Below the pieces are notes generated by a model. The model did no database searches. It was not told the origin of the DNA and worked only from the letters and a program-made list of their open reading frames with translations. Made by a program: the position numbers and the translations under genes. Below, piece after piece: positions 7,394-17,032 of a stretch of DNA of 64,000 nucleotides (position 1 is its first letter; every line of letters begins with the position of its first letter). The stretch is taken from assembly GCA_015654635.1 (NCBI GenBank), contig JAATGP010000033.1, forward strand, positions 1 to 64,000, read 5' to 3'. The stretch comes from Alphaproteobacteria bacterium (GTDB taxonomy: Bacteria > Pseudomonadota > Alphaproteobacteria > Micropepsales > Micropepsaceae).

Positions 7394-10375
7394 ATGGCAA
7401 TCTATCACTTATCGGCCAAAGTGATCAGTCGGGCGAACGGATCGAGCGCGCTGGCCTCGGCCGCCTATCGCTCGGCAGGGCGTCTCTATGACGAGCGCCT
7501 CGACCGCCATCACGATTTTACAAACAAGAGCGGTGTCATCCATTCCGAAGTAATGACGCCGGAGAACGCTCCCGATGAGTTTCACGACCGCGAGCGGCTG
7601 TGGAATAGCGTTGAATCTTTTGAGAAACGCAAGGACGCTCAGCTTGCCCGCGAGATCGAGTTCGCCATTCCACGCGAGCTTGATCCGTCCGATGGGATCG
7701 AACTGGCGCGGGACTTCGTGCGGGAAGAGTTTGTATCGCGAGGCATGATCGCCGACCTCGCTGTGCATTGGGACATCGGCGCCGATGGAATGGCCAAGCC
7801 CCATGCCCATGTCATGCTGACGATGCGCAGTGTGGACGAGAACGGTTTCGGGGCCAAGGTGCGGGAGTGGAACCGGACCGAACTCTTAGAACATTGGCGC
7901 GAAGCCTGGGGCGCTCACGTCAATGAGCGTTTGGCTGAACTTGGTATTGACGCCCGGATCGATCATCGCTCGTTCGAAGACCAAGGTATCGACCTTGAAC
8001 CCCAGCACAAGATCGGCCCCGCCGCGGCGCGCATGGCTGGAGACGGGCTGGAATCGGAGCGGCTGGAAGATCACCGCCAAATTGCCCGAGAAAATGGCGA
8101 GAAAATCCTCGCCAACCCGTCGATTGCCTTGGATGCCATCACCCATGGGCAAGCGACCTTCACCCGGCGGGATTTGGCGATGTTCGTGCATCGCCACTCC
8201 GATGGATTGGAGCAGTTCAACGCCGTTATGGCAGCGGTGGAGGGTTCGCCGGATTTGGTGCGGATCGGCCAAGACGGCCGGGCCGATGAGCGCTTCACCA
8301 GCCGACAGATGCTAGCGATAGAAGAACGCCTGCACTCCTCTGCCGAACGGTTGGCGCAACGCCAGCACCATCACGTCTTTGCGGGTAGCCGGGAACGGGC
8401 CTTGGCTAGCGCCGAGACGCGCGGACTCGACTTGTCCCGTGAGCAGCGAGCCACTCTTGCCCATATCACAGAGGGACGAGACCTCGGTATCGTCATTGGT
8501 TATGCCGGAACCGGCAAATCGGCCATGCTGGGGGTGGCCAAAGAGGCTTGGGAGCGTTCCGGGTTTGAGGTTCGCGGGATAGCACTTTCCGGCATTGCCG
8601 CCGAAAACCTGGAGAACGGCTCCGGGATTGCGTCTCGCACCATTGCGAGTCTGGAACATCAATGGACGCAAGGCCGCGAGATTCTAGACTCCAATCATGT
8701 CCTGGTGATCGACGAAGCGGGCATGGTGGGTTCGCGGCAATTGGAGCGAGTTCTGTCCGAAGTCGAGCGCCGGGGCGCCAAGGTCGTTCTGGTCGGCGAC
8801 CCCGAGCAGTTGCAAGCCATTGAGGCCGGTGCCGCGTTCCGCTCCTTGAACGAACACCACCCTCATGTCGAGATCACCGAGATTCGTCGCCAGCGCGAAT
8901 CCTGGCAACGGGACGCCACCCGTCATCTGGCGACCGGGCGGACCGACGAAGCGCTCGACGGGTACCGTGATCACGGCATGGTCCTTGCCGAGCAAACCCG
9001 CGAAGAGGCGCGGGACAAACTGGTCGATGGCTGGGACCGGGACCGCCAAGCCTCTCCCGGCAAATCGCGCATCATCCTCACCCACACCAATGAGGAGGTC
9101 CAGAACCTCAATCAGCTGGCCCGGACAAAGCTCCGGGAGGCCGGAGACCTGGGCGAGGACATCACGACCACCGTCGAACGCGGCAAGCGGTGCTTCGCGG
9201 TCGGCGACCGAGTGATGATGCTCAAGAATGACCGGGGTCTGGGGATTAAGAACGGCACGCTCGGCACCGTCGAAACCGTGTCGCCATCCCATATGCGTAT
9301 GCGCCTGGATGACGGGCGGCAGATTGGATTTGACCTCAAAGATTACAGCCATCTCGACCACGGTTACGCCGCCACCATCCACAAAGCCCAAGGCGTGACG
9401 GTGGACCGGGTGCATGTGCTGGCCACACCGGGCTTGGACCGGCACGCTGCTTATGTCGCCCTCTCGCGCCATCGCGAGCGGGTAGACTTCCACTTTGGTT
9501 GCGACGACTTTACCGATGATGCCAAACTCGCACGCGTCCTGTCGCGCGAGCGGGCCAAGGATATGGCGAGCGACTACGCGCGGGAACCCAATGAGCCAAC
9601 CCGCGCAATCGGGGATGACCGATCCCGCCATCCCTCTGCCGCGGATCTGCAACGCCGCCAGGTAGTGCCAGGATTGGATCGGGCGCACGATACCAGGCAA
9701 CAGCACATCGAGACAAAGCGCGGGCTGTTCGCCTCCTTCAGGCCGCAAATGCCGGTGCCGGACCACAGGATGGACCGCCAGCAAACCGCAGATCGCAGTG
9801 ATGTTGCCAAGCCGTTACGGGGGTCACCGGAGCGAGCGGCTGAGCGCGATGCTGCCATTGGCCGGTATGCGCGGGCGCGGATGGATATCGACCGCATGCG
9901 GGCTCGACAGCTGCCGGTGTTGCCGGAACAGGAACGCACCCTGGAAAAGGCGCGCACTGCTCTAGATGCAGTGCGGCCCAAGATGGCGGCCGATATGGAA
10001 AGCGCCATAGCCCGTGATCCCGCGCTGCTCTCGGATGCCGCAAAGGGTCGGACGGATAGGATCATCCGGGCTCTGCAAATCGAGGCCGAGATTCGCACCA
10101 ATCCCGCGCTTCGCGCCGACCGGTTTGTCGCCGAATGGCAAGGCTTGTCGCGTGCACGCGGTCGTGTGGAACGGGCCTACGACTTTGAAGGCGCAAAAGC
10201 GGTGCGCAGCAACATGGCGGGGATGGCCAAATCTCTGGAGCGCGATCCGCAAGTCGAATCGATCCTGCGCAACCGCAAAGTGGAACTGGGTCTGGAGATG
10301 TCCACCGGCCGCAGCATCGGCGCCGATCTGATGGACCATCTAGGGCTCGGTCGTGGACGCGGACTGGGGTTGTGA
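7394..10375 (+). CDS. traA: Ti-type conjugative relaxase/helicase TraA
   Basis: Bifunctional MobA/MobL-type relaxase and SF1 helicase of 993 residues that nicks oriT and unwinds plasmid DNA. The N-terminus AIYHLSAKVISRANGSSALA and the three-His metal motif (PHAHVMLTMR, about residue 150) mark the relaxase. Walker A GYAGTGKSAML (about 375), Walker B VLVIDEAGMV and YAATIHKAQGVT (about 660) mark the TraI/RecD-like helicase. ATG at 7394 matches the family start; the frame is open further upstream, but only through oriT. The C-terminal 250 residues are Arg-rich and variable. It seems complete, slightly shorter than plasmid homologues (about 1,100). It is followed after 30 bp by a DUF6118-type gene. 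Confidence 0.93.
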   Translation: MAIYHLSAKVISRANGSSALASAAYRSAGRLYDERLDRHHDFTNKSGVIHSEVMTPENAPDEFHDRERLWNSVESFEKRKDAQLAREIEFAIPRELDPSDGIELARDFVREEFVSRGMIADLAVHWDIGADGMAKPHAHVMLTMRSVDENGFGAKVREWNRTELLEHWREAWGAHVNERLAELGIDARIDHRSFEDQGIDLEPQHKIGPAAARMAGDGLESERLEDHRQIARENGEKILANPSIALDAITHGQATFTRRDLAMFVHRHSDGLEQFNAVMAAVEGSPDLVRIGQDGRADERFTSRQMLAIEERLHSSAERLAQRQHHHVFAGSRERALASAETRGLDLSREQRATLAHITEGRDLGIVIGYAGTGKSAMLGVAKEAWERSGFEVRGIALSGIAAENLENGSGIASRTIASLEHQWTQGREILDSNHVLVIDEAGMVGSRQLERVLSEVERRGAKVVLVGDPEQLQAIEAGAAFRSLNEHHPHVEITEIRRQRESWQRDATRHLATGRTDEALDGYRDHGMVLAEQTREEARDKLVDGWDRDRQASPGKSRIILTHTNEEVQNLNQLARTKLREAGDLGEDITTTVERGKRCFAVGDRVMMLKNDRGLGIKNGTLGTVETVSPSHMRMRLDDGRQIGFDLKDYSHLDHGYAATIHKAQGVTVDRVHVLATPGLDRHAAYVALSRHRERVDFHFGCDDFTDDAKLARVLSRERAKDMASDYAREPNEPTRAIGDDRSRHPSAADLQRRQVVPGLDRAHDTRQQHIETKRGLFASFRPQMPVPDHRMDRQQTADRSDVAKPLRGSPERAAERDAAIGRYARARMDIDRMRARQLPVLPEQERTLEKARTALDAVRPKMAADMESAIARDPALLSDAAKGRTDRIIRALQIEAEIRTNPALRADRFVAEWQGLSRARGRVERAYDFEGAKAVRSNMAGMAKSLERDPQVESILRNRKVELGLEMSTGRSIGADLMDHLGLGRGRGLGL

Positions 10376-10405
10376 ACGCGAAACCTGTGAGCCTGGGAGA
10401 ACGGC

Positions 10406-11149
10406 ATGAGCGACGAAATCCAAAGCCCACGCGATGGCGAAATCCACCAGCCGTCAACCGGTAGCGAACCATCGCAGGCCCCGCCTGACGATGCGGCCGC
10501 CGCTGCGTTCGAGGCCTTGCGCGAAGAAGTGGCCCTCGTTCGCCGGGCCGTGGGCGGTCTTGCCGCCGAGCGTGCGACGATCCCCGATTACAGCGAGACG
10601 CTCGCCAATATTCTGCAAGCTGGCGCGATCACAGCCCGGCAGCTTAAAGTTCTTGCGGCGCTGCCCGCCTTGTCCGTTACCCCAGACCAACTGGCCCGCC
10701 AGATAGCCGCTGCCGGGGAAACTGCCCGTCGCGCCGATCAATTGGCGCTGATGGAAGCTAGCACCGTTTTGCGGGGTGCCGCACAGGAGCTGAACGCTCA
10801 GTTGCAAACAGTCCACTCTGCGAAAGCACAACGAAACTGGCTGATTGCAACAGGTACTGGCGGCCTCGTTGCTGGGATGGTGTTATGGGCTACACTCGCG
10901 GGCCTGTGGGCGCGAAACCCTCCCGACCATCGCGGATCACCGGAACAGAAGGCAGCCGCGATACTAGGCATGGATCAAGTCGCGGCTGGAGAACATCTGC
11001 TCCAAACCGCAGCGCCGCAGCTATGGCAGGACATCGTCTTCGGGGATCGCATCGTCATCGCCAACCGGCAAGCTCTCGAGGTCTGCCGAAACAAAACCCG
11101 CAAGCAAAATGCACGCTGTATCATCGTTGTTCCCGCCGCTCAACCGTGA
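10406..11149 (+). CDS. DUF6118-type protein, membrane-anchored
   Basis: 247 residues. An acidic N-terminus is followed by AAAAFEALREEVALVRRAVGGL and IPDYSETLANILQAGAITARQL, then a coiled-coil-prone stretch. A single membrane helix (LIATGTGGLVAGMVLWATL, about residues 147-166) and a roughly 80-residue C-terminal domain ending in CIIVVPAAQP complete it. This layout resembles DUF6118 proteins that commonly follow traA in alphaproteobacterial mobilisable elements. Function unknown; a relaxosome or membrane-docking role is only inferred from the position. The start ATG has GGGAGAACGGC upstream. Confidence 0.6.
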   Translation: MSDEIQSPRDGEIHQPSTGSEPSQAPPDDAAAAAFEALREEVALVRRAVGGLAAERATIPDYSETLANILQAGAITARQLKVLAALPALSVTPDQLARQIAAAGETARRADQLALMEASTVLRGAAQELNAQLQTVHSAKAQRNWLIATGTGGLVAGMVLWATLAGLWARNPPDHRGSPEQKAAAILGMDQVAAGEHLLQTAAPQLWQDIVFGDRIVIANRQALEVCRNKTRKQNARCIIVVPAAQP

Positions 11150-11176
11150 TCGTTAAGCGCATGCATCCGTCGGTCA

Positions 11177-11212
11177 GATCCTGTTGGGTTCTTCGGTTGG
11201 CCGGGCCAGTCA
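11177..11212. repeat. Half of a palindromic repeat abutting the intron 3' end
   Basis: The segment containing CTTCGGTTGGCCGGGCCAGTC closely matches one arm of the large palindrome at 46094-46213 (CTTCGGTTGGCAGGACCGGTC). Its partner arm is missing; the group II intron 3' end begins directly after it. Confidence 0.5.
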
Positions 11213-11964
11213 ATCGGGATAGGGGAGCATCTCGCGATGCTGCCCCTCCCACACCACCGGGCGTATGGGTCCGTACCACGGCGGTTCGGCGGATTAAGCG
11301 CCCACAAGACTTTCCATGGTGGCAGGCCCAAACGACGGAAGCGAGCATTGGTGAAGCCGCGATGCATGGCTTCCGCGAAGCTCAATCGCCAAGGCCCCTT
11401 GGGACTACAGACGGTAGCACTCGCCGTCTTTTCGGGGACTCTGAGGCGGCGGAGTTCGCGGTAACGCCGACCACGCGTCTTCCACTGAATCCAGACGATG
11501 CAACGAAGGCGCCGCCTGATCCAGCTATCCAGCGTTGACAACTCGCGCATCTGGCTGAAGCCGAAGTAGCCGGCCCACCCGCGAAGGAATGGACCCAACT
11601 CACGGATTACCCGCTCCAAGCTGATGCCCCTGTATCGGCCAGTCAATTCGCGGAACCGGTGTTTGAACCGGATCAGGGCCTTGTTGGCGATACAGCGCCG
11701 GAACTCCGGTTCATTCCTCCCGGTAAATCCGAGGAATGAACGGTGCCACGGCCGGGCCACCGCACTCTTCTGCGTATTGATCTGAAGCTTGAGGCGGCGT
11801 TCGATGAAACGGGTCAAACTTTGCATGACCCGTCGGCCAGCCTTTTCGCTACGTACATAGATGTTGCAGTCATCTACATACCTCACGAATTGGTGGCCAC
11901 GTCGTTCAAGTTCGCGGTCCAGCTCATCCAGTACGAGATTCGAGAGCAAAGGCGAGAGCGGTCC
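11213..11964 (-). mobile_element. Group II intron, 3' part (RT/maturase C-terminal half plus domains V-VI)
   Basis: Reading on the minus strand, the reverse-transcriptase frame is homologous from GPLSPLLSNLVLDELDREL through the active site YVDD, the maturase X domain (FRELTGRYRGISLERVIRELG) and LGPFLRGWAGYFGFSQM. After it, about 11244-11292, comes GAACCGCCGTGGTACGGACC with CGGTGGTGTGGGAGG, the domain V region of this intron class. The domain VI hairpin follows, ending near ATCCCGAT at 11213. Everything 5' of GPLSPLL (intron domains I-III, RT domains 0-4) is missing at about 11965. The element cannot splice or move on its own. Confidence 0.75.
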
Positions 11965-12077
11965 ATAGCAGAGATGAAATCGCCTGCATTTAAAACACGC
12001 ATCCGCGCCCTTTACCGATATCCGGGCGCCAAACGACCCATTTTGTCCGCTGCAGCTTAGTGCGGCGGACATTGGAT

Positions 12078-13229
12078 TCAGTGGGGAGGCGATACCGGTA
12101 AGCAGGCTTTATCACGACGGACGGGATTGCACCGTGCCGGCCCATCTTCTGGCAGCGCCACTTGATAAGGTCCGAAATCACGACGCGGCTCGAGATAATC
12201 GGTGGAAATGATTTGTGCGCCAGACGCAAAACCCGCTTGGCGACGCGCGGTGTTGTTCTCGCGCGCCTCATGGGTGCCTTCGTCGGCCCGCGTCCGCACC
12301 ATGAAGCCGGCCGCCACATCGGCTCTGATGCGAGCACCATCAGCGATGGGATCGTTCAAGATGAAAAAGGCCGCATGCGGCGCCGTCTCGCTCGTTGATT
12401 TGATGAACATCGCCAAGCCCTCCAACGAGGCATGGCCACGGCGATAGAGACAACTTTTCTCCTCGTCCTCGTCCAGCACGAACATCACCTTGCCGCGCGC
12501 CTCGGAAAGCTTTGGCCACCCCCCTGCCAACACGCCCTCCCGGAGCGTCTTGTGCCTGCCGCGCACAGAATCCGGGACGATGAGTTTTTCCGGACCAAAG
12601 ATGGAGAGAATTTCCGCGTCTAAGGCGGCAAAGGCCGTCGCATAAAAGCTCAAAGGCACGACACCACCGGGAATCTCCGCCTCACCGTCTTTGGCATTCA
12701 TGGTGATGACCAGCGGAACATGATCCGGATGAGAATCCGACCATGCCTTGATCTGTTGCAGGCACAAGATGAAGGTCGCACACTGGCTACGCATATCGAC
12801 ATCGGGAACATGCATCACCTTGAAGCCCGGCAGCAGCATCGCGGAGGCATCATAGGCTTCATCATGACCTAAGCGGGCGGCAATGGCGGGTAGGAGGGGG
12901 TGGGCATAACGGCCGCCTTGCGGATCATAGACCACATCAATTTCGAGCGCGCGCATGCCACCATCAAGCTGCTCGGAAAGCGGTCTGTGGCTGTAGTCCA
13001 ATTCTATAGCCGCCTCAGGGGAGCGTTGACGGATGAGTTCGAGTTCCGCAGGCGGAATAGCGCGCTTATAGCTATTATGCGTGCCGACCACCTGCATGTC
13101 GTTCATGTGCAGCGAAACATCTTTTGCCTGGCAAGGGCCTTCGAGCGCCGTCGTAGACGTACAAGGCTCTGCCGCCAGTGCAGGCACGCCCATCATTGCC
13201 GACAGCGCGACGCTCGCGAGCCAGTGCAT
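12078..13229 (-). CDS. Exported PI-PLC-like (Ca-dependent phospholipase C family) protein
   Basis: 383 residues with a signal peptide (MHWLASVALSAMMGVPALAA). The motif MQVVGTHNSYKR and, 40 residues later, RPLSEQLDGGMRALEIDV are the two active-site strands of the PLC-like TIM barrel. These supply the catalytic His, Asn and the Glu/Asp metal ligands. PGFKVMHVPDVDMRSQC and LVITMNAKDGEAE continue the barrel. The closest family is bacterial Ca-dependent phosphoinositide phospholipase C-like proteins (PI-PLC-C1). It follows the PHP gene by 4 bp and is likely the last gene of a three-gene operon for extracellular lipid-phosphate release. The true substrate is unknown. Confidence 0.8.
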   Translation of the reverse strand: MHWLASVALSAMMGVPALAAEPCTSTTALEGPCQAKDVSLHMNDMQVVGTHNSYKRAIPPAELELIRQRSPEAAIELDYSHRPLSEQLDGGMRALEIDVVYDPQGGRYAHPLLPAIAARLGHDEAYDASAMLLPGFKVMHVPDVDMRSQCATFILCLQQIKAWSDSHPDHVPLVITMNAKDGEAEIPGGVVPLSFYATAFAALDAEILSIFGPEKLIVPDSVRGRHKTLREGVLAGGWPKLSEARGKVMFVLDEDEEKSCLYRRGHASLEGLAMFIKSTSETAPHAAFFILNDPIADGARIRADVAAGFMVRTRADEGTHEARENNTARRQAGFASGAQIISTDYLEPRRDFGPYQVALPEDGPARCNPVRRDKACLPVSPPH

Positions 13230-13233
13230 GCGC

Positions 13234-14661
13234 TTACCTCTTCACAGAGACAAAAACGGGATTGGAATAGAACCACAGATCGTTCCAAGGATTTTCGTCC
13301 TTGGCATCGGCATCCGGTTCGCCTTGAGGCGTGTTGGTCCCACGCAGACGCAAATAGAGATCGGACGTCACATCCTTGACGACAAAGTGCATGGTGTAGA
13401 CGTCCTTCCTATGCCGCCAATCGCGGGCCGTGAAACGATGCAGGACCTTGGTGGTGGGATTGGTCATCGCTGCTGGATCGCTCTTTCGCCCCGTCACCGC
13501 ACCGGCGATCAGATCGATGTGATCGAGACGCGGCCTTTGTCCCACGGCGTTTGGCATTGCAGACTGACGTACACGGATCGTAACCGTGAGTGCGCTGTGA
13601 GCCCGGAGGAACAAGGTCTCGCCCATCACGGCTTTGGCGTGGCGAGACGAAACCGTGACGTCGAGAGCGGAAATAAAATCGCCCGTGGTCGCGAAAATGC
13701 GGCCCTGGCGCAGACCGTCGAGAATGTCGCCCGCATCGCGGCGGGCATAAACATAAGTCTTAGCATATTGGCCAGGCCAAAAATCCTCACCACCATCGGC
13801 GGTGTTACGATGGGAATCGGAACTAGCCGTGATCCAGAAATGCCGCCCCTCCCCCAGCATCGCATCCCACACACCGCCGAGCTGCGCCGTCATGACATCG
13901 AAACCGCCAAAGGTCGGTAGGTTGCGATAGAGGCCACGGCCACGAATGGGCTTTTCCGGCGTGCCTTGCCGCAAGCCCGCCGCTTGATGGCCGGGGGCGC
14001 CTTCCATGCCAACGGCGACATCTGGCGCTGTATCGTTCCAGCCGCGCAAGTCTGAAGGCGTATGGCCGCCCTCGGGATCACCCACAAATTTGGAGCCGCG
14101 CGAAGGATGGTTGGCGAAAACAAGCGGCTTGGGGACAAGCCCATCCATCGCCCGCAAGGCGTCCAACATCAGCGTGCCGCGGTCGCGTGCCGGATCGTGC
14201 GGATAAAGCTCGTTCGACGCATAAGTCGATTCCAAGCGTAACAAGCGCTCGCGTTCGTCCGGCGTGATGGGCAGGATCAGACTGGCGTGATCGCCGCCCG
14301 GCGTATCCATCTCCATACCGTAGAACTGAATGACGTCCGGCACGCTCTTGCGCGATTGCAGCAGGGCCGGATAGGAGCGTTCATAATGCAGGCGCGAGAG
14401 ATTGGGGCCGCCATGATCGGTCGCCACCATCCAGGAAAGCCCAAATCTCTTCGCCATCTCCGCATTGCGCGCGATGGGATAGATGCCATCGGAGCCAATG
14501 GCGTAAGAGGCAATATCCCCAACACGCGCAGCATCGGGATAACTGCCGCTGAACTCGCTATGGACGTGATGATCGCCCGCCAGCCAGCTGCGCCCATTGC
14601 CACCAGCAGCCGACGCGAAAATCACGGCAAAGACCCCAATGGATGCAAGCAAGCCACGCAT
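13234..14661 (-). CDS. Exported PHP-domain phosphoesterase-like protein
   Basis: 475 residues with a signal peptide (MRGLLASIGVFAVIFASAAG). The first PHP motif, WLAGDHHVHSEFSG, gives the HxH metal ligands. Later motifs are VATDHGGPNLS, VFANHPSRGS and FWITASSDSHRN, the standard metal-binding positions of PHP phosphoesterases. The C-terminal 120 residues look like a beta-sandwich. ATG at 14661 was chosen because it begins the signal peptide; an upstream extension to 14802 would overlap the phospholipase gene and is not signal-like. It sits 10 bp after the phospholipase C gene and 4 bp before the PI-PLC-like gene. Periplasmic or secreted phosphoesterase activity is inferred. Confidence 0.78.
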   Translation of the reverse strand: MRGLLASIGVFAVIFASAAGGNGRSWLAGDHHVHSEFSGSYPDAARVGDIASYAIGSDGIYPIARNAEMAKRFGLSWMVATDHGGPNLSRLHYERSYPALLQSRKSVPDVIQFYGMEMDTPGGDHASLILPITPDERERLLRLESTYASNELYPHDPARDRGTLMLDALRAMDGLVPKPLVFANHPSRGSKFVGDPEGGHTPSDLRGWNDTAPDVAVGMEGAPGHQAAGLRQGTPEKPIRGRGLYRNLPTFGGFDVMTAQLGGVWDAMLGEGRHFWITASSDSHRNTADGGEDFWPGQYAKTYVYARRDAGDILDGLRQGRIFATTGDFISALDVTVSSRHAKAVMGETLFLRAHSALTVTIRVRQSAMPNAVGQRPRLDHIDLIAGAVTGRKSDPAAMTNPTTKVLHRFTARDWRHRKDVYTMHFVVKDVTSDLYLRLRGTNTPQGEPDADAKDENPWNDLWFYSNPVFVSVKR

Positions 14662-14671
14662 CGTCACGACA

Positions 14672-16726
14672 TCACCCCAGCGCCGGATCGGAGCGGCTGA
14701 TCTTTCCGGTTTCGACGTGGCCCGAAAAACGCCAGGACTGCGCGTCTGCGCTGACATCGAGATCATACCAATGATCATGGGCGGCAATCGGCCACTGCTC
14801 ACTCACCGTCTTGCCGGCCGCGATTTGATATTGGCGGGCGCTGCCAGAGGTGTAACGATCTTCGATCGTCAGTGCCTGGTCGATAGCGCTCGCATTGGTA
14901 ACGGCCAAGGTGACCATTCCCGAGGCGGCATCTGTTGTGAGTTCGGCGTGGAGCCCGGCGCTCAGTACCTCGCCCTTATAAGCGCGGAACAAGCCATTGG
15001 GGCCATGAATGGTGAAGTGGTAATGCGGTCCTTTTACCGGAATCTGATCGTCAAGACTCTTGCCCGCTTCGATCGTGTAAAACCATGGCCCTTCTTGCTC
15101 GCCTTCGGCATAGGCAATGAAACACGCCCCTGCCGGACCCTCGTTCTTGAGGCTAATCGCCAGATGCTGGCCATCGCTCAGCTTGGCATCGCAGTGCAGC
15201 TTGTAGGGTAGCGGCCGCGCCAAGCGCTGACCTTTTTCCTGTTGCGGCATAGGCTCGCCGTGCACCGGCTTGATCGGCGGCAGATCGGGCGCCTTATCGA
15301 TCTGTGCGGCATAATGCGATGTGTCCGGCACGTCGAAATCCCAGACCTCGCGCGGCTGCGCGAAGTCGAAGGCCGAGGTCAGATCACCGCAAACGGTACG
15401 CCGCCATGGCGAGATGTTCTCCTCCTTGACGCCGAAACGGTTCTCTAGGAAGCGCAACACCGAGGTATGATCGAACAATTCGGAATCGACAAAACCACCT
15501 TTGGTCCAAGGCGACACGATCAGCATCGGCACCCGCGGACCGAGCCCGAACGGCACGCCCTTGTAGATTTCCCCCGTTGCAGCAACCGTCGTCTTGCCCA
15601 TCTCGGGGCTGATGGCAGGAATAGGCAGCGGCATGTGATCGAAGAAACCGTCATTTTCATCGTAGTTGATAAAGAGAACAGTCTTGGACCAAACGTCCGG
15701 ATGGGCGGCCAACATGGTCAGTAGGTTGGAGACAAAGATTTCGCCATAAGCAGGCGATGATCCCGCCGGGTGCTCGCTCATCATGGTGGAGGTCACGATC
15801 CAGGAGACCTTTGGTAACTTTCCGGCTTTAATAGCCTCCTCCATTTCGGCGATTTGGAATTCGCCGTGGGAAGTGCGAATGTTGTAAGCATTCGCACCAG
15901 GCGACCAACTGCGCGCGCGCTTGTAAAAGCTAGACTCTTTATCGAGGCCCCGGAACTGCTTGAAATAGGCCAGCGGATTGTCGCTGAAGTTGTCGTATTC
16001 CTGATAGAGCTTCCAATCGATGCCAGCCGCTTCGAGACGCTCCGCATAAGTGGTCCATTTGAAGGGCGGGAAGCTCTTGGTGTCGTTGTTTTGGTCGGCG
16101 GTGCTATTGGAATCCCCATCCGGATTATCGATTGCTTGCTTACGATCATCGCCAACAGCCAGACCACTCGTGCCAGTCCACAGGAACAAACGATTGGGAT
16201 TGGTTGGACCAAACACCGAGCAATGGTAATTGTCACAGATGGTGAAAGCGTCGGCGAGACCATAGTGAAACGGTATGTCTTCGCGCGTGAAATAGCCCAT
16301 CGTCATTTCGGTTTTCTTGGCGATCCAGGCGTCGTGATGCTTCCAAAGATCGTGGGTCTTTTTCCAGCCATGATCCAAACTGGGGGCAACCAGTGCCGAA
16401 GTCGTCTTGGTGTTGTAGCGGAACGGTGACAGCGCCCCACCCTTCGGATCGGGCTGCTGCCAAACCGGATCCCCCCCCGGAAGAGCAATAGGATGGGGAT
16501 CGGAAAACCCACGCACGCCCCGCAGCGTGCCGTAATAATGATCGAAAGAGCGGTTTTCCTGCATCAGAATGATGACGTGCTCAACGTCTTGAATGGTGCC
16601 GGTGCGTCGCGCGGCGGGAACAGCCAAAAGGTTCTTGATGGCTTGTGGGAGCGTGGCAGCGGCGACGCCCGCGCCGCCGGTCGCGGCAGCGATTTGTAGA
16701 AAACGTCTGCGGGAATTATTGGCCAT
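14672..16726 (-). CDS. Phosphocholine-specific (non-haemolytic type) phospholipase C
   Basis: 684 residues. It begins with a twin-arginine signal (SRRRFLQIAAATGGAGVAAA), as in PlcH/PlcN/AcpA-family phospholipases exported folded by Tat. The catalytic N-terminal domain carries VEHVIILMQENRSFDHYYGT (metal-binding Glu-Asn and His), NYHCSVFGPTNPNRL, VSWIVTSTMMSEHP and FINYDENDGFFDH. Two C-terminal beta domains of phosphocholine-specific phospholipase C follow. ATG at 16726 matches the Tat N-region. First gene of the exported trio; a possible Pho box lies about 40-55 bp upstream. It would release phosphocholine from phosphatidylcholine or sphingomyelin outside the cytoplasm. Confidence 0.88.
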   Translation of the reverse strand: MANNSRRRFLQIAAATGGAGVAAATLPQAIKNLLAVPAARRTGTIQDVEHVIILMQENRSFDHYYGTLRGVRGFSDPHPIALPGGDPVWQQPDPKGGALSPFRYNTKTTSALVAPSLDHGWKKTHDLWKHHDAWIAKKTEMTMGYFTREDIPFHYGLADAFTICDNYHCSVFGPTNPNRLFLWTGTSGLAVGDDRKQAIDNPDGDSNSTADQNNDTKSFPPFKWTTYAERLEAAGIDWKLYQEYDNFSDNPLAYFKQFRGLDKESSFYKRARSWSPGANAYNIRTSHGEFQIAEMEEAIKAGKLPKVSWIVTSTMMSEHPAGSSPAYGEIFVSNLLTMLAAHPDVWSKTVLFINYDENDGFFDHMPLPIPAISPEMGKTTVAATGEIYKGVPFGLGPRVPMLIVSPWTKGGFVDSELFDHTSVLRFLENRFGVKEENISPWRRTVCGDLTSAFDFAQPREVWDFDVPDTSHYAAQIDKAPDLPPIKPVHGEPMPQQEKGQRLARPLPYKLHCDAKLSDGQHLAISLKNEGPAGACFIAYAEGEQEGPWFYTIEAGKSLDDQIPVKGPHYHFTIHGPNGLFRAYKGEVLSAGLHAELTTDAASGMVTLAVTNASAIDQALTIEDRYTSGSARQYQIAAGKTVSEQWPIAAHDHWYDLDVSADAQSWRFSGHVETGKISRSDPALG

Positions 16727-16763
16727 CGGAACGCGCCCCAAATTGCATCAGCGCCCGGACACT

Positions 16764-16781
16764 AAGATCGTTCTATGACAG
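16764..16781 (-). promoter_or_regulatory. Possible Pho box upstream of the phospholipase C gene
   Basis: On the minus strand the sequence reads CTGTCATAGAACGATCTT: one perfect CTGTCAT half-site, a 4-bp spacer and a weaker second half-site (4 of 7 matches). It is 38-55 bp from the start codon, a plausible activator position for PhoB control. The gap 16727-17032 otherwise holds no gene. Confidence 0.35.
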
Positions 16782-17032
16782 CTATGTGTGGAGAATTTTG
16801 AGAATTACTTCACAGACGGTCGCAGTGTCACAAGATACCCAACTTTGCCACACTGGCACGCCAAGCAAAGAGAGCCCCGGAAGCCAGGGATCCTTTCGGG
16901 GCAAGCCGGCAGAGAGGTTTCAAGATGGATAAGTAACACATGATCACACAAGGCGCGTTTGTTTGCGCCACGCGCCGTCGTTGCGCAGCGCGGCAAAGGC
17001 GCTGATTTACCGATAAAAATCCGGCTTTGCGC

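Noticed and set aside
8684..9784. 366-codon minus-strand frame inside traA
   Set aside because: It lies entirely antisense to the conserved helicase domain and shows no recognisable protein motif.
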